Positions 20,183 through 28,230 are shown, numbered from the stretch's first letter. The stretch: 64,000 bases of DNA from Alphaproteobacteria bacterium LSUCC0684 (GCA_041228335.1 CP166130.1:2008638-2072637), one strand, 5' to 3'. A program made the numbers and translations. Notes: generated by a model not told the origin, from the sequence alone.

Positions 20183-21097
20183 TCAACCCCCTCGTTCACT
20201 TCTAAGGATCTTTTGAGCCAATGCAATTATGCCCACGATTAACAGGGCAAAGCCCAAGACAACCACATCTTGTTGCTCTCCAAGGAAAATAACAGCGACA
20301 TAATAGGTTAAGAATGGTTGTAATAGTTGCACCTGGCTTGCGGCGCTAACACCGGCAAGAGCCAGCCCCCTGAACCAGAAGAAAAACCCTATCAGTGAAT
20401 TGAATAGTCCGAGAACAAGAAACTGTACCCATGAATGACTATCAAGCCGCAGAACATTGTCTATATCCACTAGAAATAAGCCCAAAGAGATTAGAACGGG
20501 CAAACTGATAATCAGTGTCCAGCATATGACACGCCAGCCGCCCAGATCTCGCGCAAGTATACCGCCTTGGGCATAGCCCAGCCCGGCCAATATCACCGCG
20601 GCTACGAGAGCAATATCACCATGGTAAAAAGACAGATCTGTGCCCTTATTGGTTACAAGGGCAAAGATAACGATTACGCCGAAGCCCAATATGGCAACAG
20701 ATAGAAACGCAGAAGATAGTCTTTTTTTATCAAGAAAAGCACCAAACAGAGCGGTTACGAGCGTTAATCCACCCAGAATAATAGCACCATGACTAGATGG
20801 AACCGATTGCATACCAACCGCAGTCAATATAGGAAACCCGTAGGATATACCTATGGATGTGATCAATAACTTAAACCACTGATTACCCTTTGGAAGTTTA
20901 TCGCCAACACCAAACAACGCGAACGCGATCAGGGCACCGGCAGCCGCTATCAGACTGCGTCCGATTCCAATATCATAATATGAGAGATTATCGGTTAGCG
21001 CACTCGTCAATGGCAGAGTTAGTGAAAACACTGCCACGCCTATAAATGCTAGAAAGAGGCCGTATCCGACCGATTTATTTTCTTCTGTTGTTTGCAT
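20183..21097 (-). CDS. EamA/DMT-family transporter
   Basis: 304 residues with about ten hydrophobic helices and the duplicated EamA architecture (second half ends QLLQPFLTYYVAVIFLGEQQDVVVLGFALLIVG). The start at 21097 (MQTTEENK) is preceded by GGAAGTGGG and lies inside the end of the small 46-residue gene; a longer frame to 21178 lacks this site. DMT proteins export metabolites or amino acids. In this operon it may export the product of the desaturase-like and 2OG-oxygenase enzymes, but that is inference from gene order. Confidence 0.85.
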   Translation of the reverse strand: MQTTEENKSVGYGLFLAFIGVAVFSLTLPLTSALTDNLSYYDIGIGRSLIAAAGALIAFALFGVGDKLPKGNQWFKLLITSIGISYGFPILTAVGMQSVPSSHGAIILGGLTLVTALFGAFLDKKRLSSAFLSVAILGFGVIVIFALVTNKGTDLSFYHGDIALVAAVILAGLGYAQGGILARDLGGWRVICWTLIISLPVLISLGLFLVDIDNVLRLDSHSWVQFLVLGLFNSLIGFFFWFRGLALAGVSAASQVQLLQPFLTYYVAVIFLGEQQDVVVLGFALLIVGIIALAQKILRSERGG

Positions 21098-21215
21098 ATT
21101 TACGCGCCCACTTCCATTTTTCGTAATCAGACCAACGAACCATCTTTCTGGATATCGTAACGACCACGATAAACACAAAGATCAACCATAGAATCACACC
21201 CATCTCGATTATCAT
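21075..21215 (-). CDS. 46-residue single-span membrane protein
   Basis: A short frame starting MIIEMGVILW with one hydrophobic helix (residues 6-21) and a basic, aromatic tail rich in Lys, Arg and Trp (KMVRWSDYEKWKWARKY). Its ATG overlaps the stop of the upstream exported-protein gene (ATGA), and its 3' end runs 23 bases into the EamA gene in another frame. The overlaps on both sides, as for the other operon members, are the main argument that it is real. It may be an accessory subunit of the transporter or desaturase. No family recognised. Confidence 0.55.
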   Translation of the reverse strand: MIIEMGVILWLIFVFIVVVTISRKMVRWSDYEKWKWARKYANNRRK

Positions 21216-21709
21216 TGAACTGCAGCCTGCTTGGAGATTAGAAACTTACAGTTATTTTCTTTATAGGCATCTTGGAGACTGATCCTTTTGTGTTGAGCCT
21301 CTCTTAACGCCTCTGCTTCAGCATCGGCATATAAGATGCCCAAAAAAAATTCTTTATCGTGATAGGGCATCCATTTTCTTAGCTGATGTTCGGGAAAAAA
21401 TGCCTGTAGGAAATTTGTCTCTTTGATCACCTCTTTAATTATAGAATAGCCCGCATCACTGTGAAAAATTGCAGCATCTGAGTCATGCGCTGAATTTGCC
21501 GCACATTTCCAGTGAAGCACACCTAACTCCCATCTCTCCACTACCTGTGGATGATTGGCTATAAATTCTCTTTTTGTTATTGCCGTTATATCTTCAGATG
21601 CATGCGCATAACTGGACATAATCATGATTGTCAGCAAGTACAAAAGAGCAACCAAACCCAGAAAAATAATGGAAGGGAAAACTCTCGCTCCTAACGAATA
21701 CCTTCTCAT
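21212..21709 (-). CDS. Exported or membrane-anchored protein of unknown function
   Basis: 165 residues. An N-terminal hydrophobic segment (IIFLGLVALLYLLTIMIMS) ends in SYAHA before SED, a plausible signal peptidase site. The mature part is soluble and charged with two Cys (HWKCAAN and NNCKFLIS). The ATG at 21709 has GGGAGAG upstream; a GTG two codons earlier is possible. First gene of the cargo operon, with an ATGA overlap to the 46-residue gene. No family recognised. Confidence 0.65.
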   Translation of the reverse strand: MRRYSLGARVFPSIIFLGLVALLYLLTIMIMSSYAHASEDITAITKREFIANHPQVVERWELGVLHWKCAANSAHDSDAAIFHSDAGYSIIKEVIKETNFLQAFFPEHQLRKWMPYHDKEFFLGILYADAEAEALREAQHKRISLQDAYKENNCKFLISKQAAVQ

Positions 21710-22094
21710 TTGCACTCTCCCTCTATTAAATAAAAAGAGAAATACTGCGCTTCAAATGCCCTCTTGATCGTTAATTTACCAAAATGGGTTATTCTATTTT
21801 TGACTCTATCAAGGCACTCAAATTCTTTTTTTTTAATTAACCAACCATCACCATGCCGGAAATCGAACAGACTTTTCCATGTGAAATTATATCAACAAAT
21901 TATAGCGGTCTTTTAACAAGGTTTAACAACGCACGCTTAATTGCATGACCCCAAGCATTTCAAATTATGAGGGGGAACAATTTCAATAAAACCCGCCATC
22001 TGATCTTAAATGGACGAATATTTTTTCACAGAAATTATGCGAATTCTGTTATTTTAAAGACCGCTTATGATTAATCACGCATACAAAAAATGTT
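21710..22094. other. AT-rich intergenic region upstream of the cargo operon
   Basis: 385 bases with no credible gene. It must hold the promoter for the minus-strand cargo operon and the 3' end of the cold-shock gene transcript. A 10-base inverted pair, AGCGGTCTTT (21904-21913) and AAAGACCGCT (22056-22065), is separated by 142 bases. No clear -35/-10 pair could be chosen. Confidence 0.5.
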
Positions 22095-22595
22095 CTACAT
22101 TTTCCTAACTGCTTCTGCCACCTTGGTGACAATTAAAACTTTTGGATGGTCAGACGGGACATAAAAAACTGAAACTTTATTCTCCGGCCTTAAATCCTCA
22201 GAACCAAGCCCCCTGACAGAATCAAAATGAAAAAATACATCTTCATTAATGCTATCTTTAGGGTGTAGGAACCCATATCCACGGCGGATAAGGTAACATT
22301 TAATTCTAAAGAAATCCCAAACTGCAGTTGGGAAACTTTCTAAATATTGTATTTCAGAAATTTCAGGTGCTTTTTCCCAATAGGTTATTTGGCACAATTT
22401 AAAGTGTCCCATTTTTTCAGAAACTAGCGTCCCTAGAAGAACATCATTTTTATTAACATTGTACAGACCTGCTTCTGTCAGGGCTGATCTATGAAAAAAG
22501 ATGTCTCTCTCTATTTTGGAACATTTACAAAACCCATAACCCTTATTTCGGTCAAACCATAAAACTTGGGCGCGAACCTGGTTTTTATCGATCAT
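22095..22595 (-). CDS. Protein with two tandem cold-shock domains
   Basis: 166 residues containing two CSD-like units. The first has VLWFDRNKGYGFC and DIFFHRSAL near residues 11-41; the second has IRRGYGFLHP and EDVFFHFDSV near residues 103-130. Both keep the RNP1-like (GYGF) and RNP2-like (FFH) nucleic-acid-binding motifs. Most bacterial cold-shock proteins have one 70-residue domain, though double-domain forms occur in Alphaproteobacteria. It may act as an RNA chaperone or antiterminator for the element. It overlaps the upstream gene by 11 bases. Confidence 0.78.
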   Translation of the reverse strand: MIDKNQVRAQVLWFDRNKGYGFCKCSKIERDIFFHRSALTEAGLYNVNKNDVLLGTLVSEKMGHFKLCQITYWEKAPEISEIQYLESFPTAVWDFFRIKCYLIRRGYGFLHPKDSINEDVFFHFDSVRGLGSEDLRPENKVSVFYVPSDHPKVLIVTKVAEAVRKM

Positions 22596-22995
22596 CTACA
22601 CCAACCTTGAATGCGAACAGTAAGGCTGCAGCTTCCTCATCTGAAACTGTTTCGAGATACTTTCCAGCCCATATGAGAAGAAACTTTCTTAACTCAGATC
22701 TTAAGACGCTACTTAAAAGCAAATGCTTGCTAGTGGCCTTAAATTCCGAACAAGACTCTAATGCGCCAATTTCTAATAGTTCTCTGACAAACAAATTCAT
22801 ACGGCTGTCTGATTGTGGCGAGGTTCGCAATGAATACAGGTATTTAGAAATGTTCCAATGAAATTCTTTTTCATGTTTTTGGATAATGAAAAGGAGTTCA
22901 AGCTTTATATCGTCATTAAAAAGCTTAAGAAATTGAGTTTGTCTACTCTTATAGTCCAATGCCTTTAGTGGCCATCTAACACGACCCTTTTCCAT
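22585..22995 (-). CDS. Hypothetical island protein
   Basis: 136 residues, basic at the N-terminus (MEKGRVRWPLKALDYKSRQ) and largely helical in appearance, with no motif I recognise. The 11-base overlap with the double cold-shock gene suggests they are expressed together. Just upstream of the start are several ATGCAT/TGCATG palindromic hexamers (22993-23020) that could be an operator. Divergent from the small membrane-protein gene at 23204. Confidence 0.5.
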   Translation of the reverse strand: MEKGRVRWPLKALDYKSRQTQFLKLFNDDIKLELLFIIQKHEKEFHWNISKYLYSLRTSPQSDSRMNLFVRELLEIGALESCSEFKATSKHLLLSSVLRSELRKFLLIWAGKYLETVSDEEAAALLFAFKVGVDDR

Positions 22996-23113
22996 GCATC
23001 AATCATGCAATATGCATGCCTCAAAACTAACATATATAGTGAAGTTTAGATCTGATGGCAGTTTCGAAAAACGATAGAATGGACGGATAAATGTAACCGA
23101 CATTTTCTGATGG

Positions 23114-23196
23114 TATAATTTGTTGATTTTGGATTGCTCAAAACAAGCCATGCTGAGATGACTGCATTTATCATCTCAGGGAAAAATCTTAGGAGG
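23114..23196 (+). promoter_or_regulatory. Extended -10 promoter and leader hairpin before a small membrane gene
   Basis: TGGTATAAT gives a TGn-extended -10 hexamer at 23114-23119. About 35 bases on is a perfect 9-base inverted repeat, CTGAGATGA (23153-23161) and TCATCTCAG (23171-23179), with a 9-base loop. It ends 11 bases before the AGGAGG ribosome site of the gene at 23204. There is no U-run directly after it, so it looks more like a leader structure or operator than a terminator. Confidence 0.5.
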
Positions 23197-23203
23197 GTAA
23201 TTT

Positions 23204-23512
23204 ATGAAAGATCAAAGTGAATGTTGGTTTTGCCTAATAAATCCACAGCTACCTGAATTATATTTGGGTTACATCTTATTGTATGTAACTTTAGGGCTTT
23301 TTATTTCATTGATCCCCCAAATTGACCGGCATGAGTTCAAATTCAGTAACATGAGCCTTATGTTGACTATTTCCGCATTCATACTTGTCTTGATTTTAAT
23401 TGCACGAGACATTTTAGTGGACTGGCGTTATGTACCCCTCTCCATCATAGAAGTTGGAATCGGGTTCGCTATCGGTTCATCTTTGCGAGGATACCTAAGG
23501 ATGATGCGTTAA
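23204..23512 (+). CDS. Small integral membrane protein of unknown function
   Basis: 102 residues with a strong AGGAGG ribosome site. A short polar N-terminus (with CWFC) is followed by about three hydrophobic spans (YILLYVTLGLFISLI, LMLTISAFILVLILIA, IIEVGIGFAIGSSL). It is the only plus-strand gene in the island core, with its own promoter, leader hairpin and terminator, so it behaves as an independent cargo unit. No family recognised. Confidence 0.6.
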   Translation: MKDQSECWFCLINPQLPELYLGYILLYVTLGLFISLIPQIDRHEFKFSNMSLMLTISAFILVLILIARDILVDWRYVPLSIIEVGIGFAIGSSLRGYLRMMR

Positions 23513-23516
23513 TTTT

Positions 23517-23543
23517 CTACGATTTATCGTAGGACGATTTTTT
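23517..23543 (+). terminator. Rho-independent terminator after the small membrane gene
   Basis: CTACGA (23517-23522) and TCGTAG (23527-23532) form a hairpin with loop TTTA, followed by GACGATTTTTT. It begins four bases after the stop codon at 23512. Confidence 0.75.
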
Positions 23544-23911
23544 AGCGAAAATAGTTTGCCAAACTGGCATGTTGTTTCTTCTTTCAAGCCAAAGAAATAT
23601 CTTGCCCCCTGGTGCTGATAACTTAGGTTTCAACACAACATATACTGATTGTTTATTCCTCAATATCGATCGTTTGCTTTTCCAGGCAAAAATTTTCATC
23701 TCTGATCTCAACTAAGACACTAATCATGAAATGAAAATAGATTTCTCATAGTCAGAAACAACGGGAATTTAAATCGATAAATTTTATTTACATTTTCAAT
23801 CTGTCATTTCATAGATTGCGTTATAATTTGAGGTAGAGTGACTTTTCAGGGGAAGGATGGATAAGTTCATATGGTTAAATTAAATCTTTTCTACAAACAA
23901 TTATTTATCCT
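23544..23911. other. AT-rich intergenic region
   Basis: 368 bases. A TATAAT at 23822-23827 and a GGGGAAGG ribosome-like site precede only an 8-codon frame, so no gene is called. A 64-residue minus-strand frame ending at 23517 overlaps the terminator and has no supporting feature. Nothing else recognised. Confidence 0.45.
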
Positions 23912-24511
23912 CTACTTTGAAAGGAACTCAAGATAGACCATCATTTCAGCATGATTATATTTGTCAGAAATCCCACTGTAAGTTTTTGACCACATACCCT
24001 TAGGTCTATCTGGAAAATCAGATCCTAAGCCATTCTCTCCACCAACCTTCAATCTGTACTTGTTAGCTTTTCTCAGCTGTCTTTCCCATTTGGACTCAAA
24101 TTGACTTGAGTATTTTAATTCATGACAGTGTCTACAAAGGAAATATCTATCGATAATGTAAAGTTTTAAAGCCTTTCGGGAACGATGTTTTGGATGGAAC
24201 TGACCTGGGCAAATGAAATAGGGTCTACTCCCACCAAAGCAGCATGGGGTGTGAATTACGGATATATCTTGTTCAACTTTTTCCCAATCACCCTCTCCAA
24301 CTTTTAAACAGTAATTCAACTTCACTCCAATGTTATTCCTATTCATAGAAATTGAACAACTCTTCCCACTCTCATCCTTCCAGGACCAGCATCCATTCCA
24401 ACCTGAATGAAGACATCCGTTCTTGTTCAGTAGACCAACATCAAGAAATATATAATTTTCTATCTTCTTAGTTTCGAAACTACAGAACCTGCCTGACCCC
24501 TTTCCACCCAA
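23912..24511 (-). CDS. Conserved phage/island protein with MGGKGSGR start and cysteine cluster
   Basis: 199 residues beginning MGGKGSGRF, an N-terminus common to uncharacterised phage- and island-encoded proteins of Alphaproteobacteria. A putative zinc-binding core is visible: CCFGG...FICPG and then FLCRHCHELKYSSQ, where CxxCH resembles a zinc ribbon. Many such proteins sit near small regulatory or packaging genes, but no function is established to my knowledge. It is separated from the DUF3987 gene by the iteron-like array. Confidence 0.6.
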   Translation of the reverse strand: MGGKGSGRFCSFETKKIENYIFLDVGLLNKNGCLHSGWNGCWSWKDESGKSCSISMNRNNIGVKLNYCLKVGEGDWEKVEQDISVIHTPCCFGGSRPYFICPGQFHPKHRSRKALKLYIIDRYFLCRHCHELKYSSQFESKWERQLRKANKYRLKVGGENGLGSDFPDRPKGMWSKTYSGISDKYNHAEMMVYLEFLSK

Positions 24512-24644
24512 ACTTATTCTCCTTTTTTATCTAAATTTATTGAAAAGTTTTCCAACTTGATTGGAAATTATGCGACAAATTCAGCGGAGTTGACGACTTA
24601 GGGTACCAGGCCAAGCAACAGCGCTGATACTTACTAACTGCACC

Positions 24645-24711
24645 GCTACTTTTGCTATTGTTGCTACACAAATGAGTTTTGAAGCGATGTAGCAACCGTA
24701 GCATATCGCTA
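24645..24711. repeat. Iteron-like array with 9-bp period (candidate replication origin)
   Basis: The tetramer GCTA or its complement TAGC occurs at 24645, 24654 and 24663 and again at 24690, 24699 and 24708. Spacing is exactly nine bases within each triplet and 27 (three times nine) between triplets. The inner part forms a 9-base inverted repeat, GTTGCTACA (24660-24668) and TGTAGCAAC (24688-24696). It lies in the gap just downstream of the DUF3987 replication gene. Periodic short motifs beside a replication gene are typical of plasmid or satellite origins or of a repressor operator. Confidence 0.5.
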
Positions 24712-24745
24712 TTTGTTATTTTCATTTGATTAGATGGTTAATGCC

Positions 24746-26242
24746 TTACTCCTGTATCTCAAATCCCACAATTTGCCATGCCTCCTTTCTTTGAGTGCCA
24801 CGGATTACAGTTCCAGCAGGAAAACTGATTAACCAACCATTTTCTTCCAGCAATTGAATTGATGCTTTAGCTCTTTTTTTATCTCTATGATTATTTGGTC
24901 CATATTGAAGAACTTCCCTGAGTGTAATTTCAGGATATTTCCAGTTTTGCAAAAGCCAAATCCTAAGTTTTTCTGCATTGAATTTGTCATCAGACAGTTT
25001 TGATTGACCAGTCAGTCGCAAAGCTTCGCTAAGATAGTATTTTGCAAGTTCTATAGCATTGCTCATTATTTGGGCTTCAATTTCAATAGCATTCAAATCA
25101 GCCCATAGAGTTAGAACACCAGCAATGCGGCTGGCTTGCTCTGTTGCCTTTGAAGCTGTGGGAATAACTTCCTCAAATTTACCCCCACAGCATTGATCTT
25201 TCTCAACACTATCTGCAAAATTAACTAGAAGTTTTCTAGATGCTTCAGACATTTTTAAAGTCTTCATCAGACCAATGTCGGAACAGTTTTTCTGAGGCAA
25301 GTCACGATCAAGAATATTTAGGAGATGGTCTGAATATGACTCTAATTCAGGCTCATTAAATCGAACATTTGCCTGGAGTCTTGTTCCGATTGTGCTTGGC
25401 GGATCACACACAAGAAACCGCGACAAAAACCCAATCCCATTTGCAAATTTGTCAGATATCAATTTATGCGCCACATCCGGTTGAATCATGAGATGAATGG
25501 CTAATCGCTTGTTATAATAAGTTCCTAGTGTATCACCCTGCCTAGTTCTCCTTATTGGGTTACCTTGCCAAAGGTCATTCAAGGCGGCCATTGTTTTTTG
25601 CTTGTTTTCTACTTGCATTGCAAAACCACCTAAAAATTGTCCCCCTTCATCTGAAAACATTCCGAGTGACGGCTGGCCCATCGCAAACAATTTGGTTAAA
25701 CCTTCGAATGTAGGTTCAGAGACTATACGATCCGTAATTGGCGGCATTTTTGGCTCATTTTTTATTCTATCTAAATGGCCAATCGGAATTTCATCCTTTT
25801 GAATATCAAAATTGTTGGCTGTTTCCTTTTGAATTTGTTTTAGTTCTGACTCCCACAGAGCATGTTTAACTTTCCATTTTGACATATCCTTTTCACGTTG
25901 CCTTGATTGATCAATCTCAAACCTCCTTAAGGGCGCAAGCAAAATCGAGTCACAAGCCGACTTTCGCTCACCCGACCGTGCTATTGTTAGATTGTACAAA
26001 GACAGAGGCCGAACGCCCCCCAGTGTGCTCACATTACTAAAGCCCTGCACTGCAAGCGAGGCGATAGCAAGTGCGGATTGCCCAGGGATAGCTATGGGAG
26101 CAAGTGTCATACCCTGCACGGTTTCAACAATGCTCTTAAGGGGACCCAATGCATCTGTTGGAAATTCTCTGATATTGTCATCATCGTTGATCAAGGAAAT
26201 CGGATGCTCTGGATGAAAGTTTTCAAGTTCCAGATGAGTCAT
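24746..26242 (-). CDS. DUF3987 family protein (probable replication ATPase)
   Basis: 498 residues of the DUF3987 family found in phages, satellites and islands. A degenerate P-loop is visible in LYNLTIARSGERKSACDS (about residues 85-102), where family members have SGERKS/T. MFSDEGGQFLGGFAM may be the Walker B region. A C-terminal winged-helix-like segment (WKYPEITLREVLQYGPN) follows. The gene overlaps the Toprim gene by ATGA, so the two probably form a primase-helicase-like replication module for the element. Confidence 0.78.
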   Translation of the reverse strand: MTHLELENFHPEHPISLINDDDNIREFPTDALGPLKSIVETVQGMTLAPIAIPGQSALAIASLAVQGFSNVSTLGGVRPLSLYNLTIARSGERKSACDSILLAPLRRFEIDQSRQREKDMSKWKVKHALWESELKQIQKETANNFDIQKDEIPIGHLDRIKNEPKMPPITDRIVSEPTFEGLTKLFAMGQPSLGMFSDEGGQFLGGFAMQVENKQKTMAALNDLWQGNPIRRTRQGDTLGTYYNKRLAIHLMIQPDVAHKLISDKFANGIGFLSRFLVCDPPSTIGTRLQANVRFNEPELESYSDHLLNILDRDLPQKNCSDIGLMKTLKMSEASRKLLVNFADSVEKDQCCGGKFEEVIPTASKATEQASRIAGVLTLWADLNAIEIEAQIMSNAIELAKYYLSEALRLTGQSKLSDDKFNAEKLRIWLLQNWKYPEITLREVLQYGPNNHRDKKRAKASIQLLEENGWLISFPAGTVIRGTQRKEAWQIVGFEIQE

Positions 26243-27135
26243 TTGCTTCTCAAATGTCTCAAAACATCGTTCCAGTCAATCGTCTCAGGAGCTTGCAATT
26301 TAGAAACTGTCCAGCCTGAATGAAATGCTCTTTCCGCCAAAATATAACCAGCATTTCGCCCCGCATCATCGCCATCGGTTGCAACAACAAGATGACCGGC
26401 ATTTTCCGGTAATTTCAGATTTTTCATACCTGATGAAGACAAAGCAGCCCATATTGAGCCAGCGAAATTCAATAAACCACAGCCAAGACTTAGTGCTGTT
26501 TCAATTCCTTCTGCAACCACCAAAGGTCCAGGAGAACCAAACAATCTAACGGCCCCTCCTGCACATTTACCAAGCATCATTTTTGGTGATAAAATGTCAG
26601 CTTTTTGGCTACTACTTCTGTTAAGGTATGTCCTGTGGATTGAAAATGTTTGACACCCTTCAATTTTAGAAATTAGTGCCGGAAGCTTCTGATTTGTTTC
26701 AGAGTGCTTTATTGAGGGGTGATAGCGTATTACAGTGGGAATATTACAATGTATATTTCGATTATGAAAATATGCCTCGGAAGGCGAACCTAAAACAGGT
26801 ATCGATTCTCGCCAAATTTTGTAAGCTAATTTGGAACCAATAGTATTATTATTTCCTACTTCAGGAGCGGGTCTTTCAACTGAGGACTTTTTATTACTTT
26901 TAGGTTCTTGAGAGTGTAATTTGAACAATCCTAAAATATCAATAAAGGGGCATTCTGATTTATGACAGTATAGGAGTAAAACGCCAGTGGCACTATTTCT
27001 TAGCGTTAATGCATTTTGGTCTTTTCTGCCTGTTGGTTGACATATTGGACACGGTCCAGTTCCATAAGAACCATGCCATCGCCCTCCAATCTTAGCAGTT
27101 AGGTGCTTTGCGTTTTGGACAATCGTATCATTCAT
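26239..27135 (-). CDS. Toprim-domain primase-like protein
   Basis: 298 residues. The N-terminal zinc-binding motif GPCPICQPTG...LLYCHKSECPF resembles primase zinc fingers. A Toprim domain follows, with VVAEGIETALSLG (catalytic Glu) and VVATDGDDAGRNAG (DxD-type metal site). Start MNDTIVQ at 27135 lies one base after the AlpA-type gene stop; a longer overlapping frame exists. It probably primes replication together with DUF3987. Archetypes are the satellite and phage primase-helicases of the P4-alpha and T7-gp4 type, here split into two genes. Confidence 0.82.
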   Translation of the reverse strand: MNDTIVQNAKHLTAKIGGRWHGSYGTGPCPICQPTGRKDQNALTLRNSATGVLLLYCHKSECPFIDILGLFKLHSQEPKSNKKSSVERPAPEVGNNNTIGSKLAYKIWRESIPVLGSPSEAYFHNRNIHCNIPTVIRYHPSIKHSETNQKLPALISKIEGCQTFSIHRTYLNRSSSQKADILSPKMMLGKCAGGAVRLFGSPGPLVVAEGIETALSLGCGLLNFAGSIWAALSSSGMKNLKLPENAGHLVVATDGDDAGRNAGYILAERAFHSGWTVSKLQAPETIDWNDVLRHLRSK

Positions 27136-27136
27136 T

Positions 27137-27352
27137 TCAATGATTTCTCCCCTCATACTCGGATGTTGAGAGAAATTGATTTGAGTTAATCCAGTCTGCA
27201 ATATCTTCTAGGGAATAAAATACCCGCCTTCCTAACTTACAGTACTTTGGCCCTCTACCTGACAAGCGCATTTTTGCCAAAGTGGATTTTGAAAGCCCTA
27301 GGTTCTTAGCGGCCTGAGATGTGCTTAGAATTATTGGTTGCTGAGGAAGCAT
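27137..27352 (-). CDS. AlpA/excisionase-like DNA-binding protein
   Basis: 71 residues with a MerR/AlpA-type helix-turn-helix: STSQAAKNLGLSKSTLAKMR, then GRGPKYCKLGRRVFYSLEDIADWI. The ATG at 27352 has GGAG eight bases upstream. In P4-like elements AlpA activates the integrase or acts as directionality factor. It heads an operon with the Toprim and DUF3987 genes and has an inverted repeat in its leader (27362-27398). Confidence 0.82.
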   Translation of the reverse strand: MLPQQPIILSTSQAAKNLGLSKSTLAKMRLSGRGPKYCKLGRRVFYSLEDIADWINSNQFLSTSEYEGRNH

Positions 27353-27361
27353 CGATATATC

Positions 27362-27398
27362 TCCATGAACTAAAAACAATGAGTTGATATTTCATGGA
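27362..27398. promoter_or_regulatory. Operator-like inverted repeat upstream of the AlpA-type gene
   Basis: TCCATGAA (27362-27369) and TTCATGGA (27391-27398) form a perfect 8-base inverted repeat separated by 21 bases, about two helical turns. It overlaps the ribosome-site side of the AlpA-type gene, so a bound protein would block the replication operon. Confidence 0.45.
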
Positions 27399-27478
27399 AG
27401 TTTTATCAATCACTATTGCTGTTGCGCACTCTAAATTTGCAGCAACACCAATTTGGTCTTTGGAGCATTATCGCTACT

Positions 27479-28171
27479 TCATCGATTTTTTTTCGCTAAG
27501 TCTGCAGAAAACTGCCCAAGATGCCTGACTATTGGGAGCAGTTCCTCAGCTTCCCTTTGGAGGGAATTTTCTGGAAACATTCTCGATACTGTTGAAACAT
27601 TCAAACCACATTCAGATGCTAGTTTTCGCATTGTGGGTGTTTGATTATTCATCAAACATTCTATTGCCAAAAACAGTATCGCGAAACGCTTTCCATCGTG
27701 TTCGATGTTTGCATCAAATTTGTTTCCTTCAAATGTTCCGATTTGATAGCCAATCAAAACAATTAAATCAGTTGGAAGTGAATGGATTTCATTTTTAACC
27801 AGTGATTCAAGCATTATCCAAATCAGATAGTTGACCAAAGCATCTGAAATACCTTGCTTAGAACTAACAACGTGTGTTGCGCCACTTTTTTCTAGATCTT
27901 TGCGTTGTAAGACCCTATCCATCAAGTCCAAACAAATTCTTGAAACTGCCTCACTATCACCATCGAGAGATCTAGCAATATCTTGGAGCTGGAGGTCATG
28001 TCTCTCTAGTATTTTTTCATTAGCAAGCAACCAATCCAGTCCAAACGAAAAATTTAATCCAATATATTTCTCTGGCTCTTCCCTTCGTATACGCAGGTAT
28101 TCTCTTAGAGTTCTGATCTTAGGAGATTTATCTACATCAGGCGGATAACCTTGATTCGATGACACTAACAA
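27479..28171 (-). CDS. Island protein with C-terminal helix-turn-helix
   Basis: 230 residues of no recognised family. Residues near 195-213 (TMRKLASECGLNVSTVSRMF) look like a sigma-type or LuxR/MarR-like helix-turn-helix, which suggests DNA binding. The rest is helical and charged. It lies between the integrase and the AlpA-type gene and could be the master regulator of the element. It has its own upstream gap of about 60 bases after the integrase stop. Confidence 0.55.
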   Translation of the reverse strand: MLVSSNQGYPPDVDKSPKIRTLREYLRIRREEPEKYIGLNFSFGLDWLLANEKILERHDLQLQDIARSLDGDSEAVSRICLDLMDRVLQRKDLEKSGATHVVSSKQGISDALVNYLIWIMLESLVKNEIHSLPTDLIVLIGYQIGTFEGNKFDANIEHDGKRFAILFLAIECLMNNQTPTMRKLASECGLNVSTVSRMFPENSLQREAEELLPIVRHLGQFSADLAKKNR

Positions 28172-28230
28172 ATTCTCCCTAAAATGATTGGTAATTCTAA
28201 ATTAATATATCTCGTCAAATGACCAAGTTC

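Noticed and set aside
23517-23711. 64-residue minus-strand frame
   Set aside because: It ends within a terminator hairpin, has no recognised motif and no clear ribosome site.
23858-23884. Eight-codon frame after a GGGGAAGG site
   Set aside because: Too short to support as a leader peptide; no attenuator structure follows.
24537-24725. 62-residue minus-strand frame across the GCTA array
   Set aside because: It runs through the periodic non-coding array and shows no protein-like features.
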